Source: Nonlabens sp. Ci31
GTDB lineage: Bacteria > Bacteroidota > Bacteroidia > Flavobacteriales > Flavobacteriaceae
Length of the DNA: 64,000 nucleotides
Assembly (NCBI RefSeq): GCF_012974865.1
Contig: NZ_CP043633.1
Span: 1 to 64,000, forward strand
Reading direction: 5' to 3'
Shown here: positions 25,811 to 33,948 of the stretch, in pieces
Position numbering within the stretch: the first letter of the stretch is position 1
Layout: the number at the start of each line of letters is the position of its first letter
Notes under the pieces: model-generated
Databases searched by the model: none
Told to the model about the DNA's origin: nothing
What the model saw: the letters and a program-made list of their open reading frames with translations, nothing else
Made by a program: the position numbers and the translations under genes

Positions 25811-26759
25811 ATTTGTTTTTAACTATTCTAGGATAAATCCCGTAATACCATATAATTAACGCTGCACTTCCTATTACAATCACCCAGTTGAGTACAGCAG
25901 GCATAAAAGCATATCTAGTAATAAAACCTTCTATAAAACCTGCTAGGATAAATAAAGGAATAGTACTTACCATCACTTTTAAACCAGCTTTTGCACTTTT
26001 TATTAATGAATATTTACGTTCATAAGTACCAGGAAACAGTATTCCGTTTCCTAAGATTATACCAGCAGCACCGCAAACTACTATGATAGAAAGTTCTATA
26101 GTACCGTGCAACATAATAACACGCCAAGCCTCTATAGTCACTCCTTCTTTATAAAACATGGTAAAAAATGCACCTACCATAATACCATTACTAAAAATCA
26201 CATATAAAGACCCGATAGAGGTAAGGAAACCTAGCGCAAAACACATCATTCCTACTCTTATATTATTAATAGTAATTCCTAAAAACATACCACCTTGACC
26301 ACTATCCTGGTAAACAGCTGTTGGGTTTCCTGCCTCTATATTTTCTAAGGTCATGTTTACGTAGCCGTCTCCCAAGATTAACCTTACAAAACTATCATCA
26401 AAGAGCGTACTTATAGTACCTATAAATACGGCGACAGCAAAAGCTAGAATAGCTAAAAGAAATTCTTTTTGATAACTTGAAAAAAATAATGGAAAATCCG
26501 TCTTAAAGAACTTTACAATGCTATTTTTGCTCTCCTTCTTATTGATATATATCTTTTGATGTGCCTGACTCGCTAGCGAATTTAAATACTTCAACGTATT
26601 TGAATTTTCATAATAGGTCTGTGCATAAGCAAGATCATTAGTAAGATGGATATACAAGTCAGATAAATGATCTGGATTGATCTTTATAGGAGCATCTAAT
26701 GCTCTTTCAAAGGCAATCCATTTTTCTTTATTTTGCTTGACGAAAGCAGCTTCACGCAT
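25788..26759 (-). CDS. SpoIIM-like (stage II sporulation M family) membrane protein
   Basis: A 323-residue protein starting MREAAFVKQNKEKWIAFE, with a charged N-terminal region and about five membrane helices from residue 105. The SpoIIM/DUF95 pattern is seen in FLGITINNIRVGMMCFALG and in HGTIELSIIVVCGAAG. In Bacillus, SpoIIM takes part in peptidoglycan remodelling during engulfment; non-sporulating Bacteroidota keep the fold next to MoxR and RDD genes, so a cell-envelope role is more likely here. It is the first gene of the minus-strand operon and is divergent from the RDD gene, with 39 bases between the starts. Confidence 0.85.
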   Translation of the reverse strand: MREAAFVKQNKEKWIAFERALDAPIKINPDHLSDLYIHLTNDLAYAQTYYENSNTLKYLNSLASQAHQKIYINKKESKNSIVKFFKTDFPLFFSSYQKEFLLAILAFAVAVFIGTISTLFDDSFVRLILGDGYVNMTLENIEAGNPTAVYQDSGQGGMFLGITINNIRVGMMCFALGFLTSIGSLYVIFSNGIMVGAFFTMFYKEGVTIEAWRVIMLHGTIELSIIVVCGAAGIILGNGILFPGTYERKYSLIKSAKAGLKVMVSTIPLFILAGFIEGFITRYAFMPAVLNWVIVIGSAALIIWYYGIYPRIVKNKYEQIHRA

Positions 26760-26798
26760 GGGCTATTTTTTTGAATAAAGATATAAACTTACAACCGT

Positions 26799-27521
26799 AT
26801 GTCAAATACTGCAATTAACACGGCACAAAATGTAAACATTGAATATGAATTTGCTGGTGTAGGAAAGCGCATTATAGCTTTTTTACTCGATGCCGTCGTA
26901 CTAATTATCTACATCATTGCAGTATCACTAACGGTTTACAAAGCGGTAGGCTTATTTGATCAAAATAACGTTTTAGGAATACGCGAGTTATCGCTTCTAC
27001 CTGTTTTTTGTTATTCCCTAGTCATGCATCTTGTTTTTAATGGCCATACGGTAGGGAAATTTATCATGGGAATTAAAGTAGTTAAAGAAGATGGCTCTCC
27101 CGCTAGACTTTCTGATTTTCTAATAAGATGGATCTTAAGACTTATAGATATCGTTTTATTCCTTGGCACCGTAGGAGTAGTAGCCATTTTATTTTCGGAA
27201 AGAAAACAACGATTGGGCGACATAGCGGCAAAAACGATTGTTATCAATACTAGAAAGAGTACTAAAATCTCTCATACTATTCTAGAAGACCTGGATCCTG
27301 ATTACCAACCACAATTTCAAAATGCTTATATCCTTTCTGATGCTGACGTGAATGAGATCAAAGACATTTACCGTCTCGCTGGAGAAAGTCGTGATTATAT
27401 GACTTTACGAGAACTGCGCATCAAGATAGAATCACTTCTAAATACACAATCAGACTTAAGAGACGGTGTTTTTATACGCACGATTCTTAAAGACTACACC
27501 TACTTAACTCAAGGACGATGA
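26799..27521 (+). CDS. RDD family membrane protein
   Basis: A 240-residue membrane protein of the RDD family. The motif residues lie in KRIIAFLLDAVVL (R and D of helix 1) and the later GHTVGKFIMGIKVV and RWILRLIDIVLF segments; three to four helices are followed by a cytosolic tail of about 90 residues. RDD proteins are proposed small-molecule or ion transporters, and some act in Na+/H+ exchange in salt-adapted bacteria. Divergent from the SpoIIM-like gene and overlapping the TRIC gene by 4 bases (ATGA). In Bacteroidota it commonly accompanies the SpoIIM-MoxR cluster. Confidence 0.9.
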   Translation: MSNTAINTAQNVNIEYEFAGVGKRIIAFLLDAVVLIIYIIAVSLTVYKAVGLFDQNNVLGIRELSLLPVFCYSLVMHLVFNGHTVGKFIMGIKVVKEDGSPARLSDFLIRWILRLIDIVLFLGTVGVVAILFSERKQRLGDIAAKTIVINTRKSTKISHTILEDLDPDYQPQFQNAYILSDADVNEIKDIYRLAGESRDYMTLRELRIKIESLLNTQSDLRDGVFIRTILKDYTYLTQGR

Positions 27522-28141
27522 ATTTTATAGAAGCTATTGATTTTTTAGGAACCATAGCATTTGCCATTTCTGGTGCTTTAGCAGCTTTCTCAAAAAAATT
27601 AGACCCTTTTGGTATTGTAATTATTGCCTTCGTCACTGCTGCTGGTGGTGGTACGTTAAGAGATATCCTTATAGGTGTTGAGCCTATTTCATGGATGCGC
27701 AATATGACTTTGATTTATACTATTTTGGCCTGTGTTGTAGTCACTTTCTTTTTTAGGAAGTACTTATTAAAACTGCGTACCACGCTCTTCTTATTTGATA
27801 CGATAGGAATAGGACTTTACACTGTTGTAGGTCTAGAAATGGGGCTCAAAGCAGGATTACACCCATTAATTTGTATTGTACTAGGTTGTATTACAGCTTG
27901 TTTTGGTGGTGTGATAAGGGATATTTTAGTGAATGAAATTCCGGTGATTTTCCGTAAAAATGTTTATGCAACCGCATGTATTTTGGGTGGTGGGGTTTAC
28001 TTTATACTTCTAAAATTTGAATTGCCAAATGGGATCGTTTTCCCTGCCTCAGGGATTACTGTTATCGCCATAAGGATACTATCTGTCGTGTTTAAAATCA
28101 ACCTACCATCACCTTATCCTAAAGAAGAACGGATAGAATAA
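27518..28141 (+). CDS. Trimeric intracellular cation (TRIC-type) channel family protein
   Basis: A 207-residue membrane protein formed by two repeats of three helices (UPF0126/YadS family). Repeat signatures are GTIAFAISGALAAFSKK and GGGTLRDILIG in the first half, and GVIRDILVNEIPVIF in the second. Bacterial relatives form homotrimeric K+-permeable channels. It overlaps the RDD gene by 4 bases, so the two are co-translated. A large palindrome lies in the short gap before the convergent rhomboid gene. Physiological ion and role unknown. Confidence 0.92.
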   Translation: MNFIEAIDFLGTIAFAISGALAAFSKKLDPFGIVIIAFVTAAGGGTLRDILIGVEPISWMRNMTLIYTILACVVVTFFFRKYLLKLRTTLFLFDTIGIGLYTVVGLEMGLKAGLHPLICIVLGCITACFGGVIRDILVNEIPVIFRKNVYATACILGGGVYFILLKFELPNGIVFPASGITVIAIRILSVVFKINLPSPYPKEERIE

Positions 28142-28151
28142 TTACACGATA

Positions 28152-28201
28152 GTTCTACTTTCCTGCCTTGCCTGCCGGCAGGCAAGGCAGGAAAGTGGAA
28201 C
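28152..28201. repeat. 50-bp near-perfect palindrome (GCCGGC-centred)
   Basis: Inverted repeat centred at 28176/28177, with one mismatched pair; the inner 40 bp (28157-28196) is perfect. It contains CCTGCCGGCAGG. It could fold as a hairpin between the convergent TRIC and rhomboid genes and may terminate both, although it lacks T runs. A related hairpin is at 62649-62683. Confidence 0.9.
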
Positions 28202-28214
28202 AACTCAAAATATC

Positions 28215-29087
28215 TTAATCTTTCCCAGCCTTAAAAAGGTAATCTTTCTCTGCTTTAGAGAGGGATTCATAACCGCTAGAAGAAATTTTATCCAAAATGG
28301 AATCTACTTTTCCTTGATCTGTAGATTTTGCAGCAGCAGACTTGGAAGCCTTGTTATTGCCTTTATAGACGGTTTTCATCTTTGCTTTACGCTCTGATTT
28401 TGTTGTATTGAAAGTAGATTTGAAAAGGTTGGTAAAATAGTCGCCTATTTTTGCAAAACCCTCTAGAATATCTATCCCATCTTTCATACGTATGGCAGTA
28501 TAATAACCTACTCCCGCCCCTGCGAGATGTGCCAGACTGCCGCCTGTATTCAATTGTAAGGCTACCATAGCTAGATTAGATGCTAAGAAAAAATAAGCAA
28601 AATATTTCAACTTGATATTTACAAATATGAGTCGGTATTCGGACTCGGGAAAGTACGAACAAGCAAAAAATATCAAAGCAAAAACTCCTGCACTAGCACC
28701 TATCATGCTACCTCCTCTAAAGAATCCAGGCAATAAACCAGTTGCAACTATAAAAGAAATGGATCCTGCTAAAACTCCTAAAAAGAATAGAGACAGCAAC
28801 TGTCTGCTCTTAAATATATTTAAGACATACCTTCCAGCAATGTAAATTCCAAAAGCATTCCCTATAAAATGCCATAAATCTTCATGAAGAAAGCCATAAC
28901 TAATCCAGCTCCAAGGCTGTAATAAGGCAGGTAAAAAACCTTTGGGTAATACCAATTGCATATAGGCTGGTTCATAGGCGCGACTCAAAATCCAACCTAA
29001 TAAGGTGGTGAAAAATAGAATCGTAATGAGTCGACCACTCGTATCAAACGCATCGTATTTTGCTTTGAATTTATCCCAAATATTCAT
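28215..29087 (-). CDS. Rhomboid family intramembrane serine protease (290 aa)
   Basis: Membrane protease with the nucleophile motif GASAG (S132), a second catalytic histidine H187 in SLAHLAG, and the oxyanion-side asparagine N77 in FIGNAFG. Six helices are visible, followed by a cytosolic tail of about 70 residues that is rich in K and S and ends in a helix (SLSKAEKDYLFKAGKD); a small C-terminal domain of this kind is typical of Flavobacteriia rhomboids. It follows another rhomboid gene by 2 bases. Substrates unknown. Confidence 0.93.
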   Translation of the reverse strand: MNIWDKFKAKYDAFDTSGRLITILFFTTLLGWILSRAYEPAYMQLVLPKGFLPALLQPWSWISYGFLHEDLWHFIGNAFGIYIAGRYVLNIFKSRQLLSLFFLGVLAGSISFIVATGLLPGFFRGGSMIGASAGVFALIFFACSYFPESEYRLIFVNIKLKYFAYFFLASNLAMVALQLNTGGSLAHLAGAGVGYYTAIRMKDGIDILEGFAKIGDYFTNLFKSTFNTTKSERKAKMKTVYKGNNKASKSAAAKSTDQGKVDSILDKISSSGYESLSKAEKDYLFKAGKD

Positions 29088-29089
29088 AA

Positions 29090-29737
29090 CTAATTGATTC
29101 TGTATTTATCCATATCATTTCTCTTCCAATACCATACCATTATAAATCCAAATATTGCTCCACCTATATGCGCCAGATGTGCCACATTTGCACTACTAGC
29201 TATAATCCCGAAGGTAGCCAGTAATTCTTTGATCATGTAGAACCCTATCAAATATTTAACTTTTATAGGAATAGGGATTGGGAATAATACCAACTTCTCG
29301 TTAGGATACAGCCATAAAAACGCTGCCATAATGCCATACACAGCACCACTGGCACCTACCGATGGAATTCTATAACTAGTGGCCATAAAATAAGCATTGT
29401 TAAAGGTAAAACTATAGAAGTCTACCACAGCAACGGTAAGAAAAGCACCTATTCCACACATTAAATAGAAGAATAAAAATCGTTGAGACCCCATCCATCT
29501 TTCGATTGCTGGTCCTAAAAAAAGTAGCGCAATCATGTTACCTAGCAAATGCGAAATATTAAAACTATGCATAAACATATGCGTTATGGGCTGCCAGATT
29601 TTAAAATTAGGATTCTTAAAAAACCACAAAGCAAATGTCCCAAATAAATCTTGAGCAAAAAAGGTGATTCCAATGTAAACAACTACGTTAAGAATAATCA
29701 GATTCTTAACCATGGGTGATAAATTAAAATTGAACAT
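29090..29737 (-). CDS. Rhomboid family intramembrane serine protease (215 aa)
   Basis: A compact second rhomboid with GASGA (S130), N67 in HLLGNM, and histidines H187/H190 in VAHLAHIGGA, completing the Ser-His dyad. Six helices and no extra domain. It begins directly after the mutL stop (29737/29738), and the larger rhomboid follows 2 bases downstream, so all are on one mRNA. The two rhomboids have similar catalytic layout but differ in the tail, suggesting duplication followed by division of labour. Confidence 0.93.
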   Translation of the reverse strand: MFNFNLSPMVKNLIILNVVVYIGITFFAQDLFGTFALWFFKNPNFKIWQPITHMFMHSFNISHLLGNMIALLFLGPAIERWMGSQRFLFFYLMCGIGAFLTVAVVDFYSFTFNNAYFMATSYRIPSVGASGAVYGIMAAFLWLYPNEKLVLFPIPIPIKVKYLIGFYMIKELLATFGIIASSANVAHLAHIGGAIFGFIMVWYWKRNDMDKYRIN

Positions 29738-31570
29738 CTAGTTGAATTTTGAGTTTAAACTATCTCCAGATAGATTGATAAATATTTTCTTTCCAGAAGC
29801 GGTGATTTCTGGCTCTTTGCAGGCAAACAATTCGTCTACTAAGTTTTCCATCGCTTCACTATTCAATACCTCCCCTGTTTTAATAGACATAGTTGCAGCC
29901 ATAGTCTGTGCGAGTCTGTCTGCTGGGGAATAGGTGTTTTCTGGTAAATCCTGTTGCTCTTTTGCAATAACAGCCTCTAAAACAAAAGGGACATCCTTTT
30001 CTTTTAATTCTAATGGAAGCCCCTCGATCTCTACCACATTGTGTTCTAATGTTTTAAATAAAAACCCTGTATGTTCTAGTTCTTCTTGCAAATTGATAAG
30101 AACAGCCACTTCATCTACAGGCAAATTGATCTTAATAGGGAAAAGCAATTGCTGGCTTACTCCGTTTTGTACAGTAAGTTGTCTTAATAATTTTTCATAA
30201 AGAATACGTTCATGTGCGCGTTGTTGATTCACCACCAGCAACCCACTTTTTAAAGTGCTGATCACAAACTTGCGCTGCAACTGAAAAATATTGCGCTGTT
30301 CTACCTCAGCTTGTTGGAACATAGAAGAAGAAGATTCTTCTGTATGGGTCTCGTCAATAAGCTGTGTCCTTTCTTCTATCCCTGCATACAAGGCTTCCCA
30401 TGGCCGCGCTGGTGGCTTTTGAAAAGAAGATGTTTGATAAGATTTATTGATATTGCTCTCTTGCTGGAAGGGATTAAAATCTGGATTTACTTCTATCTTA
30501 GGAACCTGCGAGTGTGCATTTTTTGCAACATCATAAGGCACTTCATATTGCTTTTCTTGATGAAAATCAATAGCATTTACCGAAAACTGCCCTAAAGCAT
30601 GCTTGACACTTGCTCTAAGAATCGCATACAAACTGTGCTCATCGTCAAATTTCACCTCTGTTTTTGTAGGATGAATATTAATATCTACACTATCTCGAGG
30701 AACAGTGAGGTATAAAAAATACGACGGGTTTGATTTATCTTTTAAAAGACCTTCAAAAGCACTGGCTACCGCATGATTCAAATAATTGTGCTTAACAAAT
30801 CTATTATTTACAAAGAAGTATTGAAGACCGCGAGTTTTTCTAGCAAATTCGGGCTTTCCTATAAAACCTTTGACCGTCATCAACTCGGTTTCTTCTTCTA
30901 CAGGAACTAGTTTTTCATTAGTCTTAGATCCCATAATCCCAACAATGCGCTGTCTGTAAGTGCTTTTTACCAAGTTAAACAAAGAAGTATCGTTGTGAGC
31001 AAAACTCATCGCTACTTCTGGATGTACCATGGCTACTCGGTGAAATTCATCGGTAATGTTGCGCAATTCTACTTGGTCTGATTTGAGAAACTTTCTTCTG
31101 GCGGGTACGTTATAAAATAAATTACGCACACTAATCATGGTTCCTTGAGAAGTGACTACTGGTTCTTGTCGAGTAACTTTACTTCCTTCTATTTCTAATA
31201 GGGTACCTAAATCGTCTTCTTGTCGTTTGGACTTTACAGAGACTTGTGAAATGGCAGCAACTGAAGCAAGTGCTTCTCCTCTAAAACCTTTGGTGTACAG
31301 ATTAAAAAGATCATCTGCAGTGGATATTTTTGATGTGGCATGACGTTCAAAAGCCATGCGAGCATCTGTCATGCTCATTCCGTTTCCATTATCAATTACT
31401 TGGATCAACGTTTTACCAGCATCTTTGATAATCAGTTGTACTTGTGTAGCGCCAGCATCGATAGCATTTTCTAGTAATTCTTTAACCACACTGGCCGGTC
31501 GTTGCACCACTTCTCCAGCCGCTATTTGATTAGCAACGTGATCTGGTAATAATTTTATAATGTCTGACAT
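29738..31570 (-). CDS. mutL: DNA mismatch repair protein MutL
   Basis: Mismatch-repair ATPase that links MutS mismatch recognition to strand incision. The 610-residue protein has the GHKL ATPase motifs: ELLENAIDAGA with E34 and N35, DNGNGM with D60, and GFRGEALAS at 95-103. After a variable linker (about 335-440) comes the C-terminal dimerisation domain. The site aligning with the endonuclease motif DQHA(x)2E(x)4E reads NQQRAHERILYE, so the Asp and His are replaced; nicking activity may be weak or lost. Operon with an upstream 93-residue gene and two downstream rhomboid genes. Confidence 0.95.
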   Translation of the reverse strand: MSDIIKLLPDHVANQIAAGEVVQRPASVVKELLENAIDAGATQVQLIIKDAGKTLIQVIDNGNGMSMTDARMAFERHATSKISTADDLFNLYTKGFRGEALASVAAISQVSVKSKRQEDDLGTLLEIEGSKVTRQEPVVTSQGTMISVRNLFYNVPARRKFLKSDQVELRNITDEFHRVAMVHPEVAMSFAHNDTSLFNLVKSTYRQRIVGIMGSKTNEKLVPVEEETELMTVKGFIGKPEFARKTRGLQYFFVNNRFVKHNYLNHAVASAFEGLLKDKSNPSYFLYLTVPRDSVDINIHPTKTEVKFDDEHSLYAILRASVKHALGQFSVNAIDFHQEKQYEVPYDVAKNAHSQVPKIEVNPDFNPFQQESNINKSYQTSSFQKPPARPWEALYAGIEERTQLIDETHTEESSSSMFQQAEVEQRNIFQLQRKFVISTLKSGLLVVNQQRAHERILYEKLLRQLTVQNGVSQQLLFPIKINLPVDEVAVLINLQEELEHTGFLFKTLEHNVVEIEGLPLELKEKDVPFVLEAVIAKEQQDLPENTYSPADRLAQTMAATMSIKTGEVLNSEAMENLVDELFACKEPEITASGKKIFINLSGDSLNSKFN

Positions 31571-31578
31571 GAAGTCAA

Positions 31579-31860
31579 TTAAAATCTAAAGATGGATAAA
31601 TCAAAATCGATGATCCAGAGAAATAGGAGTACTAGAATAGCTATAATAATCAAAAGTCTTCTTTTTACTACTACATCTGCTCCTTGTTTAAGATCTTGAA
31701 TCGCATTGCCGAATTTACCTTTTAAGCCTACATTTTGCACCGTAGAGCGTTGATCATCAAACCTGTGTTTGATCTCAAAAGGCTTTGTACCCGTACTATT
31801 TTTATAGTAACGTGGCTCATAATCGTATTTTTTATTCTTTCTGCGACCTATCAATCCCAT
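31579..31860 (-). CDS. Small C-tail membrane protein upstream of mutL
   Basis: A 93-residue protein: basic, polar N-terminal 65 residues (MGLIGRRKNKKYDYEPRYY start) and one hydrophobic C-terminal helix (RLLIIIAILVLLFLWII). It is not recognised as an enzyme. From memory, orthologues between ribH and mutL in related genomes are often labelled riboflavin synthase beta subunit by neighbourhood; no ribH is adjacent here and the sequence has nothing of lumazine synthase, so that label should not be used. It is the first gene of the operon with mutL, 8 bases upstream. Confidence 0.75.
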   Translation of the reverse strand: MGLIGRRKNKKYDYEPRYYKNSTGTKPFEIKHRFDDQRSTVQNVGLKGKFGNAIQDLKQGADVVVKRRLLIIIAILVLLFLWIIDFDLSIFRF

Positions 31861-31876
31861 AACCTCTGGTATTTTA

Positions 31877-31884
31877 CAAATTTA
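31877..31884 (-). promoter_or_regulatory. -7 box for the mutL-rhomboid operon
   Basis: TAAATTTG on the minus strand, 16 bases before the ATG at 31860. Confidence 0.6.
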
Positions 31885-32205
31885 ACGAATACTCGTTAGA
31901 CCTAGTGCAAAGATTGTTCCCAATAAAAACTAAATAAAAGTAAAAATAAAATCAAGAAAAAAACCAGCAGATCCTAGATAGATTTGGTAGTTGCTAGTTC
32001 TTTTATTTACAACATTTTACATCCAAACTCTCTAGGATGACAGGTCGCTGTTTACAAATATTTCAATGGACTTCTATTTATCAAAGCAAGCGATTGAATA
32101 CACCAGCTTACTCCCTATATATTTCGGAAGCGAGAATATCAAACTACTACTTTATACCAACATTCCTAACAAAGTGTAGCATCTAACTGAAAACTGAGAC
32201 TGAAA
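31885..32205. other. Intergenic region without a gene
   Basis: About 320 AT-rich bases with no reading frame worth reporting. Near its right end, 32186-32215, is a copy of a short degenerate motif (ACTGAAAACTGAGACTG, then AAACTAAG) that recurs at 42707-42737. No ribH gene or remnant was seen. Confidence 0.5.
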
Positions 32206-33822
32206 CTAAGAATACATTTTATCTCTCAATTCCTTGATCTTTTTATCGTCCATATATTCTTCAAAAGTAGTATAACGATCAATCGCTCCATTAGGCGTTA
32301 ATTCGATTACACGATTACCCACAGTTTGAGCAAATTCATGATCATGAGTAGTTAAAAGCACCGTTCCTTTAAAGTTCTTAAGACTGTTATTTAGGGCTTG
32401 GATAGATTCAAGATCTAAGTGGTTAGTAGGCTCATCTACCATAAGAACGTTAGCTCTTTTCATCATCATGCGAGATAGCATACAACGTACTTTTTCTCCT
32501 CCAGAAAGTACACGAGCACTTTTTAAAGCTTCTTCTCCAGAGAAAATCATTTTACCTAAGAAACCTCTGATATGAACTTCTTCTCTTTCCTCTTCTGTTT
32601 GCGCATACTGTCTCAACCAGTCTACTAAGTCCATGTCTACATTAAAAAACTCTGAGTTATCAACAGGTAAATAGCTTTGAACTGTCGTAACACCCCAATT
32701 AAAAGCTCCAGAATCTGCAGTTGCACGATCATTTAAAATATTGTAAAATAAAGAAGTTGCGCGGCTATCTCTAGAAAAAATAACGACTTTATCACCTTTA
32801 GCAAGGTTGATGTCTATATCTTTAAAAAGAACTTCTCCATCTACGGACCCCGTAAGCTTCTCTATATTGAGAATTTGGTCTCCAGCTTCACGATCTCTAT
32901 CAAAAATAATCGCTGGATAACGTCTAGAGGAAGGTTTGATTTCAGAAATGTCTAATTTATCTATCATCTTCTTACGAGAAGTAGCTTGTTTAGACTTAGC
33001 CATGTTAGCACTAAATCGCGCAATAAACTCTTGCAGTTCTTTTTTCTTGTCTTCGGCCTTTTTATTTGCTTGCTGACGCTGTCTTGCGGCTAGTTGTGAG
33101 GACTCGTACCAGAAAGTATAGTTACCACTGTATTGATTGATTTTACCGAAATCAATATCGGCTATATTGGTACATACGGCATCTAAAAAGTGTCTGTCGT
33201 GCGAAACTACGATTACCGTATTTTCATAATTTGCTAAAAAGTGTTCTAACCATGCGATCGTTTCATAATCCAAATCGTTAGTAGGCTCATCCATTACCAG
33301 CACGTCTGGAGTACCAAAAAGTGCTTGTGTCAACAAAACACGCACCTTTAATTTATTGTCCATATCACTCATTAAGGTAGCATGATATTCTTCTCCTATT
33401 CCTAAGTTAGAAAGAAGCGATGCTGCAGCGCTGTCTGCATTCCAACCGTCCATTTCTTCAAAGGCTACTTGAAGCTCTCCTATTTTATCTGCATTCTCGT
33501 CGCTATAATCTGCGTAGAGTGCGTCAATCTGTGCCTTTAACTCATAAAGAGGCTTGTTTCCTTTAAGAACTGTTTCCAGAACGGTATCCTCATCGTGGGC
33601 ATTGTGATCTTGCTCAAGAACAGACATTCTTTTGCCTGCCTCTAGATTTACATGACCACTGGTAGCATCCATTTTACCAGTAAGAATTTTAAGGAAAGTA
33701 GATTTACCTGCCCCATTTGCACCTATAATCCCGTAGCAATTACTACCACCGAATTTTGCATTTACCTCGTCAAATAATACGCGCTTACCGAATTGTACCG
33801 ATAAATTAGAAACCGTTAACAT
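32206..33822 (-). CDS. ABC-F family ATPase (YbiT-like)
   Basis: Soluble twin-ABC protein that probably acts on the ribosome as a translation factor. NBD1 has a canonical Walker A GANGAGKST (34-42) and MDEP Walker B (177-180), but its signature is degenerate (MSDMDNKLKVRV at 151-161). NBD2 has the reverse: a degenerate Walker A region (IFSRDSRATS around 348-357) and a canonical LSGGE signature near 440. In the head-to-tail dimer this gives one intact and one broken ATP site. The altered NBD1 signature is a YbiT-group feature. Length 538 fits. Monocistronic with a -7 box upstream. Confidence 0.93.
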   Translation of the reverse strand: MLTVSNLSVQFGKRVLFDEVNAKFGGSNCYGIIGANGAGKSTFLKILTGKMDATSGHVNLEAGKRMSVLEQDHNAHDEDTVLETVLKGNKPLYELKAQIDALYADYSDENADKIGELQVAFEEMDGWNADSAAASLLSNLGIGEEYHATLMSDMDNKLKVRVLLTQALFGTPDVLVMDEPTNDLDYETIAWLEHFLANYENTVIVVSHDRHFLDAVCTNIADIDFGKINQYSGNYTFWYESSQLAARQRQQANKKAEDKKKELQEFIARFSANMAKSKQATSRKKMIDKLDISEIKPSSRRYPAIIFDRDREAGDQILNIEKLTGSVDGEVLFKDIDINLAKGDKVVIFSRDSRATSLFYNILNDRATADSGAFNWGVTTVQSYLPVDNSEFFNVDMDLVDWLRQYAQTEEEREEVHIRGFLGKMIFSGEEALKSARVLSGGEKVRCMLSRMMMKRANVLMVDEPTNHLDLESIQALNNSLKNFKGTVLLTTHDHEFAQTVGNRVIELTPNGAIDRYTTFEEYMDDKKIKELRDKMYS

Positions 33823-33841
33823 AAATTGATTTTTGAATTTG

Positions 33842-33849
33842 CAAAAATA
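33842..33849 (-). promoter_or_regulatory. -7 box for the ABC-F gene
   Basis: TATTTTTGC on the minus strand, 19 bases before the ATG at 33822. Confidence 0.6.
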
Positions 33850-33948
33850 CTCATTCTATGGAGTTTAAAAAAAACTCTTTGCCATCAATTTAACAAGGCA
33901 TTAACTGCACTTTTAGATCAATAAGCCTTTTTTTGTAACAACCGCAAT

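Noticed and set aside
31579..31860. Riboflavin synthase beta subunit (lumazine synthase) label
   Set aside because: The 93-residue product has a C-terminal membrane helix and none of the lumazine synthase pattern; the label seems to come from neighbourhood in other genomes.
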